Positions 17,174 through 25,743 of a DNA stretch of 64,000 nucleotides are shown in pieces; position 1 is the stretch's first letter; each line of letters starts with the position of its first letter. The translations under genes were made by a program, and so were the position numbers. The stretch covers positions 124,001 to 188,000 of the forward strand of contig NZ_PDLO01000002.1 of the NCBI RefSeq assembly GCF_002631205.1. Reading direction: 5' to 3'. Under the pieces are notes generated by a model. It ran no database searches. It saw only the letters and a list, made by a program, of their open reading frames with translations, and was not told where the DNA came from. Origin of the DNA: Neolewinella marina. Its GTDB lineage: Bacteria > Bacteroidota > Bacteroidia > Chitinophagales > Saprospiraceae.

Positions 17174-18342
17174 GGTTTGGTGGGGGTAGCGCGGGGTAAA
17201 ACGATGCGAAAGGTAGTGCCCTTGCCGGGTTCGGACGACAACACCGAGATGCGGCCCTGGTGGTACTCCTCGATGATGCGCTGCACGAGGCTGAGGCCGA
17301 GCCCCCACCCCCGCTTCTTGGTGGTGAATCCGGGCTTGAAAACCCGGCGCACGTGGCGGGGGGCGATGCCCTTGCCGGTGTCGCTGATGTCGATGATCAC
17401 CTTGTTGTCCTTCTCGTGGACCACGCTGCTGATCTGCCCCTTGCCGTCCATGGCGTCAAGGGCGTTGCGGAGGAGGTTTTCGATCACCCAGTCGAAGAGC
17501 AGGGGGTTGATGGCCACGGGCAGGTCACCGGCGTCGGGCGGCGGAAAGTCGAAGCGTACGCGGCGGGGGGCCCGCTTCTCCATGTACTCCCGGCACTTGG
17601 CCAGTTCGGTGTAGATATTGGTGGGGTATAGCTCCGGCGTGGCGCCAATCTTGCTGAAGCGGTTGGCCACCATTTCCAGCCGCTGGACGTCCTTGTGGAG
17701 TTCCCCGGACACCTCCATGAGGTCGGGGTCATCGGCGTACGTCAGGTTCAGGTGCTCGATCCATCCCATGATGGCGCTGATGGGGGTGCCGAGCTGGTGG
17801 GCCGTTTCCTTGGCCATGCCCACCCAGACGCGGTTCTGCTCCGCCCGCCGGGCCTGGTTGATGCCGAAGATTCCCACTACGAGGAAAGTGCCGATGAGGG
17901 CCAGCTGGATGTAGGGGAATAACCGCAGCTTCTGGATGAGGGTACTGGTGCCGAAATACATCAGCCCGCCGTAGGGCATCTCCACCGGGGGCTTACCGTA
18001 CTCCTTGAGGTAGTCGAGTTGCTCGAGGATGTAGGCCGTATCGGCTTCCCGGCCGCCCCAGTTGATGGCTTCCACGTAGCCTCCCCCCTGGAGGGCCCAG
18101 ATGGCGGGGATGGTGGTGTTGTTTTCAATGATGGCCTGCTGGGTGGACACGTCCTCGGCGGCGGCGGCCCCGTCGAAGTTGTTGATGTCGCGCATCGAGG
18201 CCTCGTAGAAGCGCACGTAGTTCTCCTCGATCACCGAAAGCTGGTTGGCCAGGCGGTTGGTGTACCACACCGAAGCCACCACGATGACCAGTCCGATCAG
18301 GGACAGGTAGAGGGGCCAGCGGGAGGTGGTGGGCAGGGGCAT
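17170..18342 (-). CDS. Sensor histidine kinase, membrane-bound, coupled to mnmE
   Basis: A 390-aa kinase. TM1 is at about 10-28 and TM2 at about 137-160, enclosing a periplasmic sensor region of about 110 residues with no recognisable domain. The HisKA region has the phospho-acceptor in AKETAHQLGTPISAI. The ATPase domain has the N box ENLLRNALDAM, G1 DTGKGIAP, F box VFKPGFTTKKRG and G2 GLGLSLVQRII. The ordering is NtrY/PAS-less type. No response regulator adjoins it, so it is an orphan kinase whose partner lies elsewhere. Its stop overlaps the mnmE start by four bases. A TATTTTCG element lies 28 bases before the ATG. Confidence 0.9.
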   Translation of the reverse strand: MPLPTTSRWPLYLSLIGLVIVVASVWYTNRLANQLSVIEENYVRFYEASMRDINNFDGAAAAEDVSTQQAIIENNTTIPAIWALQGGGYVEAINWGGREADTAYILEQLDYLKEYGKPPVEMPYGGLMYFGTSTLIQKLRLFPYIQLALIGTFLVVGIFGINQARRAEQNRVWVGMAKETAHQLGTPISAIMGWIEHLNLTYADDPDLMEVSGELHKDVQRLEMVANRFSKIGATPELYPTNIYTELAKCREYMEKRAPRRVRFDFPPPDAGDLPVAINPLLFDWVIENLLRNALDAMDGKGQISSVVHEKDNKVIIDISDTGKGIAPRHVRRVFKPGFTTKKRGWGLGLSLVQRIIEEYHQGRISVLSSEPGKGTTFRIVLPRATPTKP

Positions 18343-18370
18343 GGTTGATGGCTTCGCCCGGTGAACATAC

Positions 18371-18378
18371 CGAAAATA
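18371..18378 (-). promoter_or_regulatory. -7 element for the kinase-mnmE operon (TATTTTCG)
   Basis: One mismatch to TAnnTTTG on the minus strand, 28 bases upstream of the kinase ATG. Confidence 0.4.
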
Positions 18379-18453
18379 GCGGCCAAGCGCGGGCGCTCCG
18401 GACGGGAGTACTGCACCAACGCGGGCGGGGCGCTTTTATTTTCGCGGCGCGGC

Positions 18454-19197
18454 CTACTGGTTGCCGGCCTCGACCCCGAGGTCCTTCAGGGCGCGGCGGC
18501 TGGCCAGCTGTTCGGCGCTCTTCTTGTTAAAATCCTCCCCGACGGCCATGCGGCGGCCGTTGATGGTGACGGCGACGCGGAAGCGGTCGCGCTTGTCCTG
18601 CTTGAAACGTTTGAGGATTTCGTAGTCGACTTTCTGGCCGTTCTTCTGGCAGTGTTCCAGCAACTGGCTCTTGTAGTTGTCGTCGTAGGTTTCCAGGTTC
18701 TCGATGTCGACGTAGTCGCGCAGCATGCGCTGAACCACGAAGTTGGTCGTACCCGTGTAGCCCTGCTCGACGTATACGGCCCCGACGAGGGCTTCCACGG
18801 CATTGCCCAGCATGGAGCGGGCGATGCGGGTGTTGTTGTAGGTACTGAGGAGTTCATCGAGGCCCATATCGTAGCCGATGGCGTTGAGCGACTTGCGCTT
18901 CACGATCTTGGAGCGCATCTTGGTCAGGAAGCCCTCGTCGGCCGTGGGGTACTTTTTATAGAGGTACTCGGCTACAATGGTGCCTAGGACGGCGTCGCCC
19001 AGAAATTCCAGCCGCTCGTTGTTCTGCCCGCCGTAGGGCTGGTGACGGTTGTTGTCGTTGCTGCTTTTGTGGGAGAAAGCGAGCTTGAAGATATTGAGGT
19101 AGGCGGGGGTAAAACCCAACAGCCGACGCAGCCGCCGCACCAGTTCCTTCTCCGGGGAGAAGTAAAGATTGTAAATCCTTCGTACTGCTTTGATCAC
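18454..19197 (-). CDS. rnc: Ribonuclease III
   Basis: A 247-aa double-strand-specific endoribonuclease for rRNA and mRNA processing. The catalytic domain has NERLEFLGDAVLG with the metal-binding Glu/Asp, and a second acidic site in GNAVEALVGAVYVEQG. A C-terminal double-stranded-RNA-binding domain covers about residues 172-245 (KSQLLEHCQKNG to SAEQLASRRALKDLG). Start is GTG at 19197. It lies 54 bases downstream of fabF on the same strand, the usual acpP-fabF-rnc order in Bacteroidota. Confidence 0.95.
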   Translation of the reverse strand: MIKAVRRIYNLYFSPEKELVRRLRRLLGFTPAYLNIFKLAFSHKSSNDNNRHQPYGGQNNERLEFLGDAVLGTIVAEYLYKKYPTADEGFLTKMRSKIVKRKSLNAIGYDMGLDELLSTYNNTRIARSMLGNAVEALVGAVYVEQGYTGTTNFVVQRMLRDYVDIENLETYDDNYKSQLLEHCQKNGQKVDYEILKRFKQDKRDRFRVAVTINGRRMAVGEDFNKKSAEQLASRRALKDLGVEAGNQ

Positions 19198-19251
19198 AAG
19201 GCGGGCGATATGGGGGCTAAACGCTCAATAGCAAGCTGTCTGTATAACGAT

Positions 19252-20517
19252 TTACTCCGCAAAACGCTTAAAGATCGTCGCCGAGTTGTGTCCGCCGAAT
19301 CCGAAGGTATTGCTCAGGGCCACGCTAACGGGCCGCTCGACGGCCTCGTTGAAGGTGAGGTTGAGTTTGGGGTCGATGGCCGGATCGTCCGTGAAGTGGT
19401 TGATCGTCGGCGGAATGAAGTCGTGCTGGATGGCCAGTACGCAGGCGATCGACTCGATGGCGGCCGCAGCGCCCAGCAGGTGGCCGGTCATCGACTTGGT
19501 GGAGCTGATGTTGAGGTCATACACCGATTCGCCGAAGGCCAGTTGGATGGCCTTGAGTTCGGCCGTATCGCCCAGGGGGGTGGAGGTGCCGTGGGTATTG
19601 ATGTAATCGACCTGCTCGGGCGACAGCCCGGCGTCCTTCATGGCGTTGAGCATGGCCATCTTGGCGCCGGTTCCTTCCGGGTGGGGGGCCGAGATGTGGT
19701 AGGCATCCGAGCTGGCGGCGTAGCCGCCAATTTCGGCCAGGATGGTGGCACCGCGGGCCTGGGCGTGTTCCAGGCTTTCCAGCACCAGCGCACCGGCGCC
19801 TTCGCCGAGCACGAAGCCGTCGCGGTCGGCGTCGTAGGGGCGGGAGGCGGAGGCCGGGTCGTCGTTGCGGGTACTGAGGGCCTTCATGGAGTTGAAGCCG
19901 CCGATGGCCACCTTGGAGATAACGGCTTCGGAGCCGCCGGTCACCATCACGTCGGCCCGGCCGAGGCGGATGTCGTCGGCCGCGGCGGCCAGGGCGTGGC
20001 CTCCGGAGGCGCAGGCGCTCACCGTAGCGTAGCTGGGCCCACGCAGGTTGTACCGCATGCTGATGTGTCCGGCGCCCATGTTGGCGATCATGCGGGGGAT
20101 CATGAAGGGGTTGTAGCGGGGGGTACCGTCGCCGGCGTCGAAGATCTCGATCTGTTCTTCCAGCGACTGCAGTCCGCCGATGCCGCTGGCCCAGATGCAG
20201 CCGGCGCGGTCGGGGTCAACGGAAGCGATGGTCTGCCGGTCCTCTCCGAGGAGGCCGGCCATTTCCAGGGCCTCGTCGGCGGTATAGAGGGCCATGAGGG
20301 TGTAGCGATCCTGCCGGCGGGCCTCCCGCTTGTCGACGCGGGTGGTGGGGTCCCAGTCCTTCACTTCGCAGGCGAACTGCGTTTTGAATTTTTCGGCGTC
20401 GAATTGGGTAATGGGCGTGGCCCCGCTGCGGCCCTGGCGGAGACCTTCAAGGTATTCGGGGACGGAATTGCCGATTGCGGTAAGGGCGCCAATGCCGGTG
20501 ATGACTACTCGCTTCAT
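19252..20517 (-). CDS. fabF: 3-oxoacyl-[acyl-carrier-protein] synthase II
   Basis: A 421-aa condensing enzyme that elongates acyl-ACP with malonyl-ACP in fatty acid synthesis. The Cys-His-His triad is Cys169 (VSACASGG), His309 (NTHGTSTPLGD) and His346 (KSMTGHLLGA), with Lys341 in the conserved position. Length fits the family. The ATG at 20517 starts MKRVVITGIGALTAIG, the typical FabF N-terminus. It follows acpP by 84 bases, with a terminator hairpin between. Confidence 0.96.
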   Translation of the reverse strand: MKRVVITGIGALTAIGNSVPEYLEGLRQGRSGATPITQFDAEKFKTQFACEVKDWDPTTRVDKREARRQDRYTLMALYTADEALEMAGLLGEDRQTIASVDPDRAGCIWASGIGGLQSLEEQIEIFDAGDGTPRYNPFMIPRMIANMGAGHISMRYNLRGPSYATVSACASGGHALAAAADDIRLGRADVMVTGGSEAVISKVAIGGFNSMKALSTRNDDPASASRPYDADRDGFVLGEGAGALVLESLEHAQARGATILAEIGGYAASSDAYHISAPHPEGTGAKMAMLNAMKDAGLSPEQVDYINTHGTSTPLGDTAELKAIQLAFGESVYDLNISSTKSMTGHLLGAAAAIESIACVLAIQHDFIPPTINHFTDDPAIDPKLNLTFNEAVERPVSVALSNTFGFGGHNSATIFKRFAE

Positions 20518-20537
20518 GTTGCTGCTGCTAATTCTAG

Positions 20538-20579
20538 AAAAACCGCCGCCCGCTACCTGTCAGGGTAATCGGGCGGCGG
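20538..20579 (-). terminator. Terminator between acpP and fabF
   Basis: Ten-bp GC stem (20543-20552 with 20570-20579) extended by an inner tacc/ggta pair. Read on the minus strand, it is followed by five T residues (20538-20542). It would reduce fabF transcription from the acpP promoter and leave a short, abundant acpP message. Confidence 0.75.
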
Positions 20580-20601
20580 AAGAAAAGCGGTGACGGGAAA
20601 A

Positions 20602-20841
20602 TTACTTTTCCACGCTGCTTTCAAGGTAAGTAACGGCCTGGCCGACAGTCTGGATGTTCTCCGCCTGCTCGTCCGGGATGCTGATGTCAAATTCTTTTTC
20701 GAACTCCATGATGAGTTCTACGGTGTCGAGGGAGTCGGCGCCCAGATCGTTCTGGAAGCTGGCGTCCCGGGTTACCTCAGACTCGTCAACACCAAGCTTG
20801 TCAACGATGATCTGCTTTACTTTTTCTTCAATACTTGCCAT
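20602..20841 (-). CDS. acpP: Acyl carrier protein
   Basis: A 79-aa acidic carrier of growing acyl chains. Ser37 in GADSLD is the phosphopantetheine attachment site. The four-helix layout and length are typical, and it directly precedes fabF on the same strand. A TTTCTTTG near-match to the -7 element is visible at 20877-20884, minus. Confidence 0.97.
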   Translation of the reverse strand: MASIEEKVKQIIVDKLGVDESEVTRDASFQNDLGADSLDTVELIMEFEKEFDISIPDEQAENIQTVGQAVTYLESSVEK

Positions 20842-21011
20842 AATCAGGGGGTGGCTTTTGTGATTAAATGCGGCCGCAAAGAAAGCCCGAAAGGTTTACT
20901 TGCGCAAGTTCAGCGTCAAATGAGGGCTGGCCGGGCGGCAAGGTAACACTCCTGACGACAACCGGAAGTAACTGAACCTCTTTTAGAATCAGAATGAAGG
21001 CCGCCCCCTGC

Positions 21012-21560
21012 CTACAGCCGTATCCCCAGGGTAAGCATCCACTGAGGGACCACCTCCCGGTCCGGGGGATAATGATCCGTAAAGCTGCCGAAGTAGTGCA
21101 CCCCCAGGGTTACGTAGTCCAGGTACAGGCGGACGCCGCCGCGCAGGCTCCAGTCCAGGTTGCCCTCGAAACCGGGGGCCGTGCCGCCGCCGGCTACCCA
21201 CCCCGGCGCGACGGCCAGGTTGGCCACCAGGTTGAGATCGAAGTCGGGCGGCAATACGCGGTAGGCCAGCCCCAGCGGCAGGTGGACGCTGCCGTAGCTA
21301 AAGTCGGTACCGCCATCCCCGGAGAATTTCCGGTGAACGTACAGCAATCCGCCCGAGGGCGCGAGTTGCCGTGCCCCGAGCAGGGCGTCGACGCCTACCG
21401 CGTAGCGGGTGCCGGTGAACTCCCGGACGGAACCACCCTCCCCTACCGTGAGCCGGTCCTCCCCCAGTAGGTAACCGATATAGGGGTTCACTTCGACCTG
21501 GGCCGCGAGGGGCGACAGAGATAGGAGAGCAAGAAAGAACAGGGGGTAACGGGCAAACAT
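21012..21560 (-). CDS. Small outer-membrane beta-barrel protein, function unknown
   Basis: A 182-aa protein with a signal peptide (residues 1-20, ending LAAQ) and alternating short strands rich in Gly, Tyr and Leu (YIGYLLGEDRL, LYVHRKFSG, YLDYVTLGVHYFGSF) ending in LTLGIRL. The pattern suggests an 8-stranded barrel, but I recognise no specific family. It is transcribed divergently from the PorV gene, separated by 193 bases. It may be an accessory envelope protein; no function is assigned. Confidence 0.65.
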   Translation of the reverse strand: MFARYPLFFLALLSLSPLAAQVEVNPYIGYLLGEDRLTVGEGGSVREFTGTRYAVGVDALLGARQLAPSGGLLYVHRKFSGDGGTDFSYGSVHLPLGLAYRVLPPDFDLNLVANLAVAPGWVAGGGTAPGFEGNLDWSLRGGVRLYLDYVTLGVHYFGSFTDHYPPDREVVPQWMLTLGIRL

Positions 21561-21599
21561 TCTTGGGCTATTGAAGATCCGTAGTGAACTGTTTCAACG

Positions 21600-21607
21600 T
21601 AATTTTG
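21600..21607 (+). promoter_or_regulatory. Candidate -7 element upstream of the PorV gene (TAATTTTG)
   Basis: Exact TAnnTTTG match on the plus strand, 146 bases before the PorV ATG; it would give a long leader. No well-spaced -33 TTG. Confidence 0.35.
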
Positions 21608-21753
21608 TCCCGATGTGCCCCGTCCGGGTCCTAAATCTGCGCCCTAGGCGGAAAATAAGGACGCGAAGCCCCGCGTTTGGGTAGTCTCAAACCCCAGGCG
21701 GCGCCCACCGGTTAGCCTTTTGCGCCTGACTACGTCGGAATCTTAATCAACCT

Positions 21754-22962
21754 ATGCGACAACTACTGTTTACCCTGCTTGCCCTCACTGCGCTCTGCGG
21801 CCCGGGAACCTCCCTCCACGCCCAGATCGGCGCTTGCGTCGTGGGTCCCGACGGCAACAAGACCATGCCCGGCACCGGCGGCCCCTGCGTTAATACCGTG
21901 GTTTCGGCCGTTCCCTTCCTGCGGATCGCCCCCGACGCCCGCGGCGCGGCCATGGGAGACGTGGGCGTGGCCCTGAGCCCCGACGCCAACGCCATGCACT
22001 ACAACGCCAGCCGCCTGGCGTTCTCCGAGGAAGACCTCGCCCTCAGCGCAACTTACACCCCCTGGCTGCAGGCCCTGGGACTGAACGACGTCTACCTGGC
22101 CTACCTCGGCGGCTTCAAGAAGCTGGACGAAAACCAGGCCGTAGGGGCCAGCCTCCGCTACTTCAGCCTGGGTGACATTCAGTATACCGACGAGAACAAC
22201 ACCTCCCTCGGTACCGGCAAACCCAACGAATTCGAGGTAGCCCTGGCCTACAGCCGCCGGCTGACCCAGAACCTGGGCCTGTCGATCACCGCGAAGTACA
22301 TCAACTCCAACCTGGCCTCCGGACAGCAGGTGCAAGGGCAGATCATCCAGGCCGGACAGGCCTTCGCCGCCGACCTCGGCGTCAATTTCCGCAGTGAGCC
22401 CCTGGGCCCCAACGGCAACATCCTGTCGGTAGGCGGTGCGGTGACCAACATCGGCAACAAGATCTCCTACACCCTGGACACCATCCGCGACTTCCTGCCG
22501 GCCAACCTGGCCCTGGGCGCGGCCTACACCATCAACCTCGACGAGTACAACCAGATCACCCTCACCGCCGAGACCAACAAACTGCTGGTACCTACCCCCT
22601 GCGACGGAACGGCCACCTGCCAGCGCACCCAGAACGAGATCGACGACCTCTCCCCCATCGCCGGCATTTTGACCAGCTTCAGCGATGCGCCGGACGGATT
22701 CAGCGAGGAGCTGCGGGAGTTCACCATCGGCGTCGGTGCCGAATACTGGTACGCCCAGCAGTTCGCCGTGCGGGCCGGCTACTTCCACGAAAACCAGACC
22801 AAGGGCGGCCGACGCTACCTGACCGCGGGACTGGGCCTGAAGTACAATATCTTCGGCATCAACCTGAGCTACCTGGTGCCCACCAGCAACCAACGGAACC
22901 CCCTGGACAATACCCTGCGCTTCAGCCTGCTCTTCGATTTCGGTGCCACCACCCAACCGTAA
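21754..22962 (+). CDS. porV: T9SS outer-membrane protein PorV (LptO)
   Basis: A 402-aa FadL-like outer-membrane barrel. In Bacteroidota T9SS, PorV collects cargo carrying a C-terminal sorting domain and shuttles it to the PorU sortase complex. The signal peptide covers about residues 1-24. The mature N-terminus has the family signature VPFLRIAPDARGAAMGDVGVA followed by DANAMHYNASRLAF. The rest alternates strands, including LSITAKYINSNLASGQ, and ends RFSLLFDFG. Its presence fits the six T9SS-type cargo proteins in this window. No other T9SS component is present here. Start ATG 21754. Confidence 0.9.
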   Translation: MRQLLFTLLALTALCGPGTSLHAQIGACVVGPDGNKTMPGTGGPCVNTVVSAVPFLRIAPDARGAAMGDVGVALSPDANAMHYNASRLAFSEEDLALSATYTPWLQALGLNDVYLAYLGGFKKLDENQAVGASLRYFSLGDIQYTDENNTSLGTGKPNEFEVALAYSRRLTQNLGLSITAKYINSNLASGQQVQGQIIQAGQAFAADLGVNFRSEPLGPNGNILSVGGAVTNIGNKISYTLDTIRDFLPANLALGAAYTINLDEYNQITLTAETNKLLVPTPCDGTATCQRTQNEIDDLSPIAGILTSFSDAPDGFSEELREFTIGVGAEYWYAQQFAVRAGYFHENQTKGGRRYLTAGLGLKYNIFGINLSYLVPTSNQRNPLDNTLRFSLLFDFGATTQP

Positions 22963-23195
22963 TGTGCGGCGGCGCCCCATGGGGTGTAGAAATTGAAATC
23001 ATGGGGTTTCCCGGGTAAATTTTTTACCATTTTACAATAATTTGTCGGCCACGGCCGTATATTGCAGACAGACTACCGGCGGCGCCACGCCGCCACAAGA
23101 TTTTTTATAACTGGGGTTTAGTTCAGGAAAGGTGGGGCACTTGTGCCCCGCCTTTCTCTTTTTGGCCAATTGGTGGTACATTTCCCACCCCTCTC
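22963..23195. other. Structured intergenic region between porV and the DUF1015 gene
   Basis: 233 bases with no plausible ORF. It holds a weak hairpin with a T-rich core (about 23018-23034), a GC hairpin (23078-23084 with 23088-23094, followed by six T from 23101), and a strong terminator (below). A near -7 element TATATTGC lies at 23058-23065. The order element, hairpin, terminator could be a roughly 100-base non-coding transcript, or simply tandem termination of porV. Confidence 0.35.
23128..23164 (+). terminator. Rho-independent terminator upstream of the DUF1015 gene
   Basis: Thirteen-bp stem with one G-T wobble (23128-23140 with 23143-23155), a two-base loop and a T-rich tail. It closes either the porV transcript or a short RNA from the intergenic region. 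Confidence 0.75.
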
Positions 23196-24251
23196 ATGAT
23201 GCCAGCCCTCCACCCCTTCCCCCGCTTTTACCACCCCGCCCCCGGGATCCACGAGGCCCTGCCCGTCACCCGTGCCGGTGTCCGCCAGTTGTCTCCCTTC
23301 CCCTTCGCCTGTACGGAGGGGCCCTGCTTTCCGAGTTTGACCATCCGCAACGGAGAGGACGGTCGCACCGCCCACGGTGTCTGCGGACTGCTGTCCGCCG
23401 ATTGTTTCTCCGACGGTACGGTGAGCCCCCACGAAAAGACCCTCACCGCCCGCCTCAACCGGCAGCAACAGCTGGTTTCCGCCGATCGCGGGGCCCTGGG
23501 AAAACCCGTCCTGCTGACCACACCCAGTCTGAACGGCGCCCTGTCCGGCAACCTGCCCGACGCCCAGTCGGACCCGGTGGTCTTTTACGGCGACAATCAC
23601 ATCTACCGCCTCCAGCGCGGCGCCCTGCCGGGCAACGGGCCGCTGCCCCTCACCGGCCCCCTGGTCATTGCCGACGGCCACCACCGGGCCTACACCCACG
23701 CCCAACTGGCCGCGGGAGGGCGGGCGGACTGCCAGTTCATCCCGGTGGTGATCGTGGAGGCCGGAGAGCTTTTTATCGGCACCTTTTTACGCCTGATCGA
23801 CGGCGAAGGACGCTCCCTCCCTACCCTGCTGGACCAGCTGGAACCGTTCTTTACCATCTCGGCCACCTCCTGCCCCCGTCCGCCCGGCCACGCCGGGGAA
23901 TGGCTACTGAGCTACCGGGACAACCACTTCCTGCTGTCGCGGCGCGACGGCGCTTCCACCGATACCGATCCGGGCTGGATCAATGCGGAAGTCCTGCCAC
24001 GCGTCTTCGGCATCACCGATACCCGCAGCGACCCCCGCATCACTTCCGTGGATCCACCCCCGGTGATCGAGGGACAGGTGCACTACGACGCGGGCTACGA
24101 AGAAAAGATAAAATTGCTGGGCTTCCCCCTCAGCCGCGACCGCTTCTTCACAGAGGTACAGGCCGGGCGCACCCTGCCCCCCAAGAGTACCCGTTTTGAG
24201 CCGCGAGTGCCCAGCGGGTTGCTGGTGTGGATACCTGGAAACGCGAGCTAA
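23196..24251 (+). CDS. DUF1015-family protein
   Basis: A 351-aa protein of a conserved family with no established function. It has the family signatures SPHEKTLTARLNRQQQL, KPVLLTT and IADGHHRAYTH. The protein appears somewhat shorter than typical family members (about 400). No signal peptide or membrane segment is visible, so it should be cytosolic. Tandem ATG codons occur at 23196 and 23199. The stop codon is the loop of a perfect 17-bp palindrome that may act as its terminator. Confidence 0.75.
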   Translation: MMPALHPFPRFYHPAPGIHEALPVTRAGVRQLSPFPFACTEGPCFPSLTIRNGEDGRTAHGVCGLLSADCFSDGTVSPHEKTLTARLNRQQQLVSADRGALGKPVLLTTPSLNGALSGNLPDAQSDPVVFYGDNHIYRLQRGALPGNGPLPLTGPLVIADGHHRAYTHAQLAAGGRADCQFIPVVIVEAGELFIGTFLRLIDGEGRSLPTLLDQLEPFFTISATSCPRPPGHAGEWLLSYRDNHFLLSRRDGASTDTDPGWINAEVLPRVFGITDTRSDPRITSVDPPPVIEGQVHYDAGYEEKIKLLGFPLSRDRFFTEVQAGRTLPPKSTRFEPRVPSGLLVWIPGNAS

Positions 24252-24258
24252 GCTCGCG
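24242..24258. terminator. Perfect palindrome enclosing a stop codon
   Basis: Two 7-bp GC arms (24242-24248, 24252-24258) with the TAA stop of the DUF1015 gene as the loop. It lies between two convergent genes. There is no T tract, so termination is uncertain. Confidence 0.3.
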
Positions 24259-24278
24259 AACCGGGCGCGGGGACCGGG

Positions 24279-25601
24279 CTACTTGAACCGAATGGCCTTT
24301 ACCGGGTCGATCTTGGTAACCAGGTAAGACGGCAGCACCAGGAACAGCAGGGTGACGCAGAAGGTACCCACGTTCAGTCCCAGGATGGTGAGCCACTCCA
24401 GCTTGATGGGTGCCACGGCCAGGTAGTAGCTTTCTTCGTCGAGCTGGACGACGCCGTAGGTCTTTTGTACCCAGGCCAGTCCCAGTCCGAGTCCGTTGCC
24501 GAGCAGCAGCCCCACCACCACGATGAAGCCCGCGTAGTAGAGGAAGATCTTGCGGATGCCCCAGTTGTGCTGCCCGAGTGCCTTCAGGGTACCGATCATA
24601 TTGGTCCGCTCCAGGATGAGAATGAGCAGTGCGGTCATCATGTTGATGATGGCCACCAGCACTACCAGGATCAGGATGATGATGCCGTTGTAGTCCTGGA
24701 TGTCCAGCCAGTTGAAGAGTTCGCGCAGCTTGTTGCGGATGCTGTCGGCGTATAGGTGCTGGGGCAGGACGTCGTAGTGGATGTAATCGGAAAAGGCGTC
24801 CAGGTCGTCGATGTCTTCCAGGATCACCTCGAATCCGCCCACCTGGTCGTCCTGCCAGTTGAGCAAGCGGCGGAGCTGCTTGATGTCGACAATGGCGAAT
24901 TTGCTGTCGTACTCCTCCAGGCCGGTCTTGTAGATGCCCCGTACGGTGAAGGCCCGGTTCTTCTCCTCCCGCAGTCCGCTGAAGTAAACGAAGTCGACCC
25001 GGTCGCCCACCCCGATCCGGAGCCGGCGGGCCGTGCTGTTGGAGATCAGGATGTCGCGGGAGGTGGAGTCCGGGACCACGTTCAGCGGTTCGCCCTCCAC
25101 GAGGTACTGCCCGAAGTCATCCCAGCCGAAGTCTTCGGCGATGCCCTTCAGGATGAGGGGCTCGGTATCGGCCAGCCGCTCCCCTTCCTGGAAGGAGGAG
25201 ATGATGCCGGGTAGCAGAATGAACTGCTGGATGTGCTTCACTCCGGCCTGGGTGGTACGCAGTTCACCGCCGTTGCCGCCGAGGGGGTCGGTGAAATCCC
25301 GGTACTCGATGGGCCCCAGGTCCGCCAGGCCCGGGTAGAATTCCTGCCGGTTGCTGATCGGAAACTCCGAGGTGAGCATGATGTCGCTGGCAGCCTGCTC
25401 CTCGGTGATGTGGATGTGCCCCCAGAAACCGAAAATCTTGGCCGAGATTTCGGACTTGAAGCCGGAGATGAGGGCGCTAGCGAGCACCATGACGGCCATG
25501 GAAATGGCCACGGCCGCCACGGCAATACCGATGATGGTACGGCTGATCGACTGACTGCCGCCCTTGGCGACGCCCCGGGCCAGGAAGAGGGGAAGGTTCA
25601 T
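24279..25601 (-). CDS. LolC/E-type ABC transporter permease
   Basis: A 440-aa inner-membrane permease of the FtsX/MacB core type, likely part of a lipoprotein-releasing system. TM1 is at about 18-45, followed by a large periplasmic domain (about 50-275) and three C-terminal TM segments with ILILERTNMIGTLKALGQHNWGIRKIFLYY, the coupling helix signature. The N-terminal FLARGVAKG is typical of LolC/E-like proteins. The ATPase partner is not in the window. A TATCTTTG element ends 7 bases before the ATG. It converges on the DUF1015 gene with a 27-base gap. Confidence 0.88.
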   Translation of the reverse strand: MNLPLFLARGVAKGGSQSISRTIIGIAVAAVAISMAVMVLASALISGFKSEISAKIFGFWGHIHITEEQAASDIMLTSEFPISNRQEFYPGLADLGPIEYRDFTDPLGGNGGELRTTQAGVKHIQQFILLPGIISSFQEGERLADTEPLILKGIAEDFGWDDFGQYLVEGEPLNVVPDSTSRDILISNSTARRLRIGVGDRVDFVYFSGLREEKNRAFTVRGIYKTGLEEYDSKFAIVDIKQLRRLLNWQDDQVGGFEVILEDIDDLDAFSDYIHYDVLPQHLYADSIRNKLRELFNWLDIQDYNGIIILILVVLVAIINMMTALLILILERTNMIGTLKALGQHNWGIRKIFLYYAGFIVVVGLLLGNGLGLGLAWVQKTYGVVQLDEESYYLAVAPIKLEWLTILGLNVGTFCVTLLFLVLPSYLVTKIDPVKAIRFK

Positions 25602-25608
25602 GGACGGG

Positions 25609-25616
25609 CAAAGATA
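25609..25616 (-). promoter_or_regulatory. -7 element almost touching the permease start codon (TATCTTTG)
   Basis: Exact TAnnTTTG match, minus strand, ending 7 bases before the ATG, so the mRNA should be leaderless or nearly so. Confidence 0.55.
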
Positions 25617-25704
25617 GTACGTTCGGCTCCGCGTCCGGAACCAAAAAGCCCGGCCTTTCCGTTTGTCGTGGCACCCGCGGTCGCGCCAACGGTTGCCCCC
25701 ATGC

Positions 25705-25712
25705 TATATTTG
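25705..25712 (+). promoter_or_regulatory. -7 element of tyrS (TATATTTG)
   Basis: Exact TAnnTTTG match, 31 bases before the ATG. No well-spaced -33 TTG seen. Confidence 0.5.
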
Positions 25713-25743
25713 CGCCCTTCTACGCATAACCCCTAATCGCATT

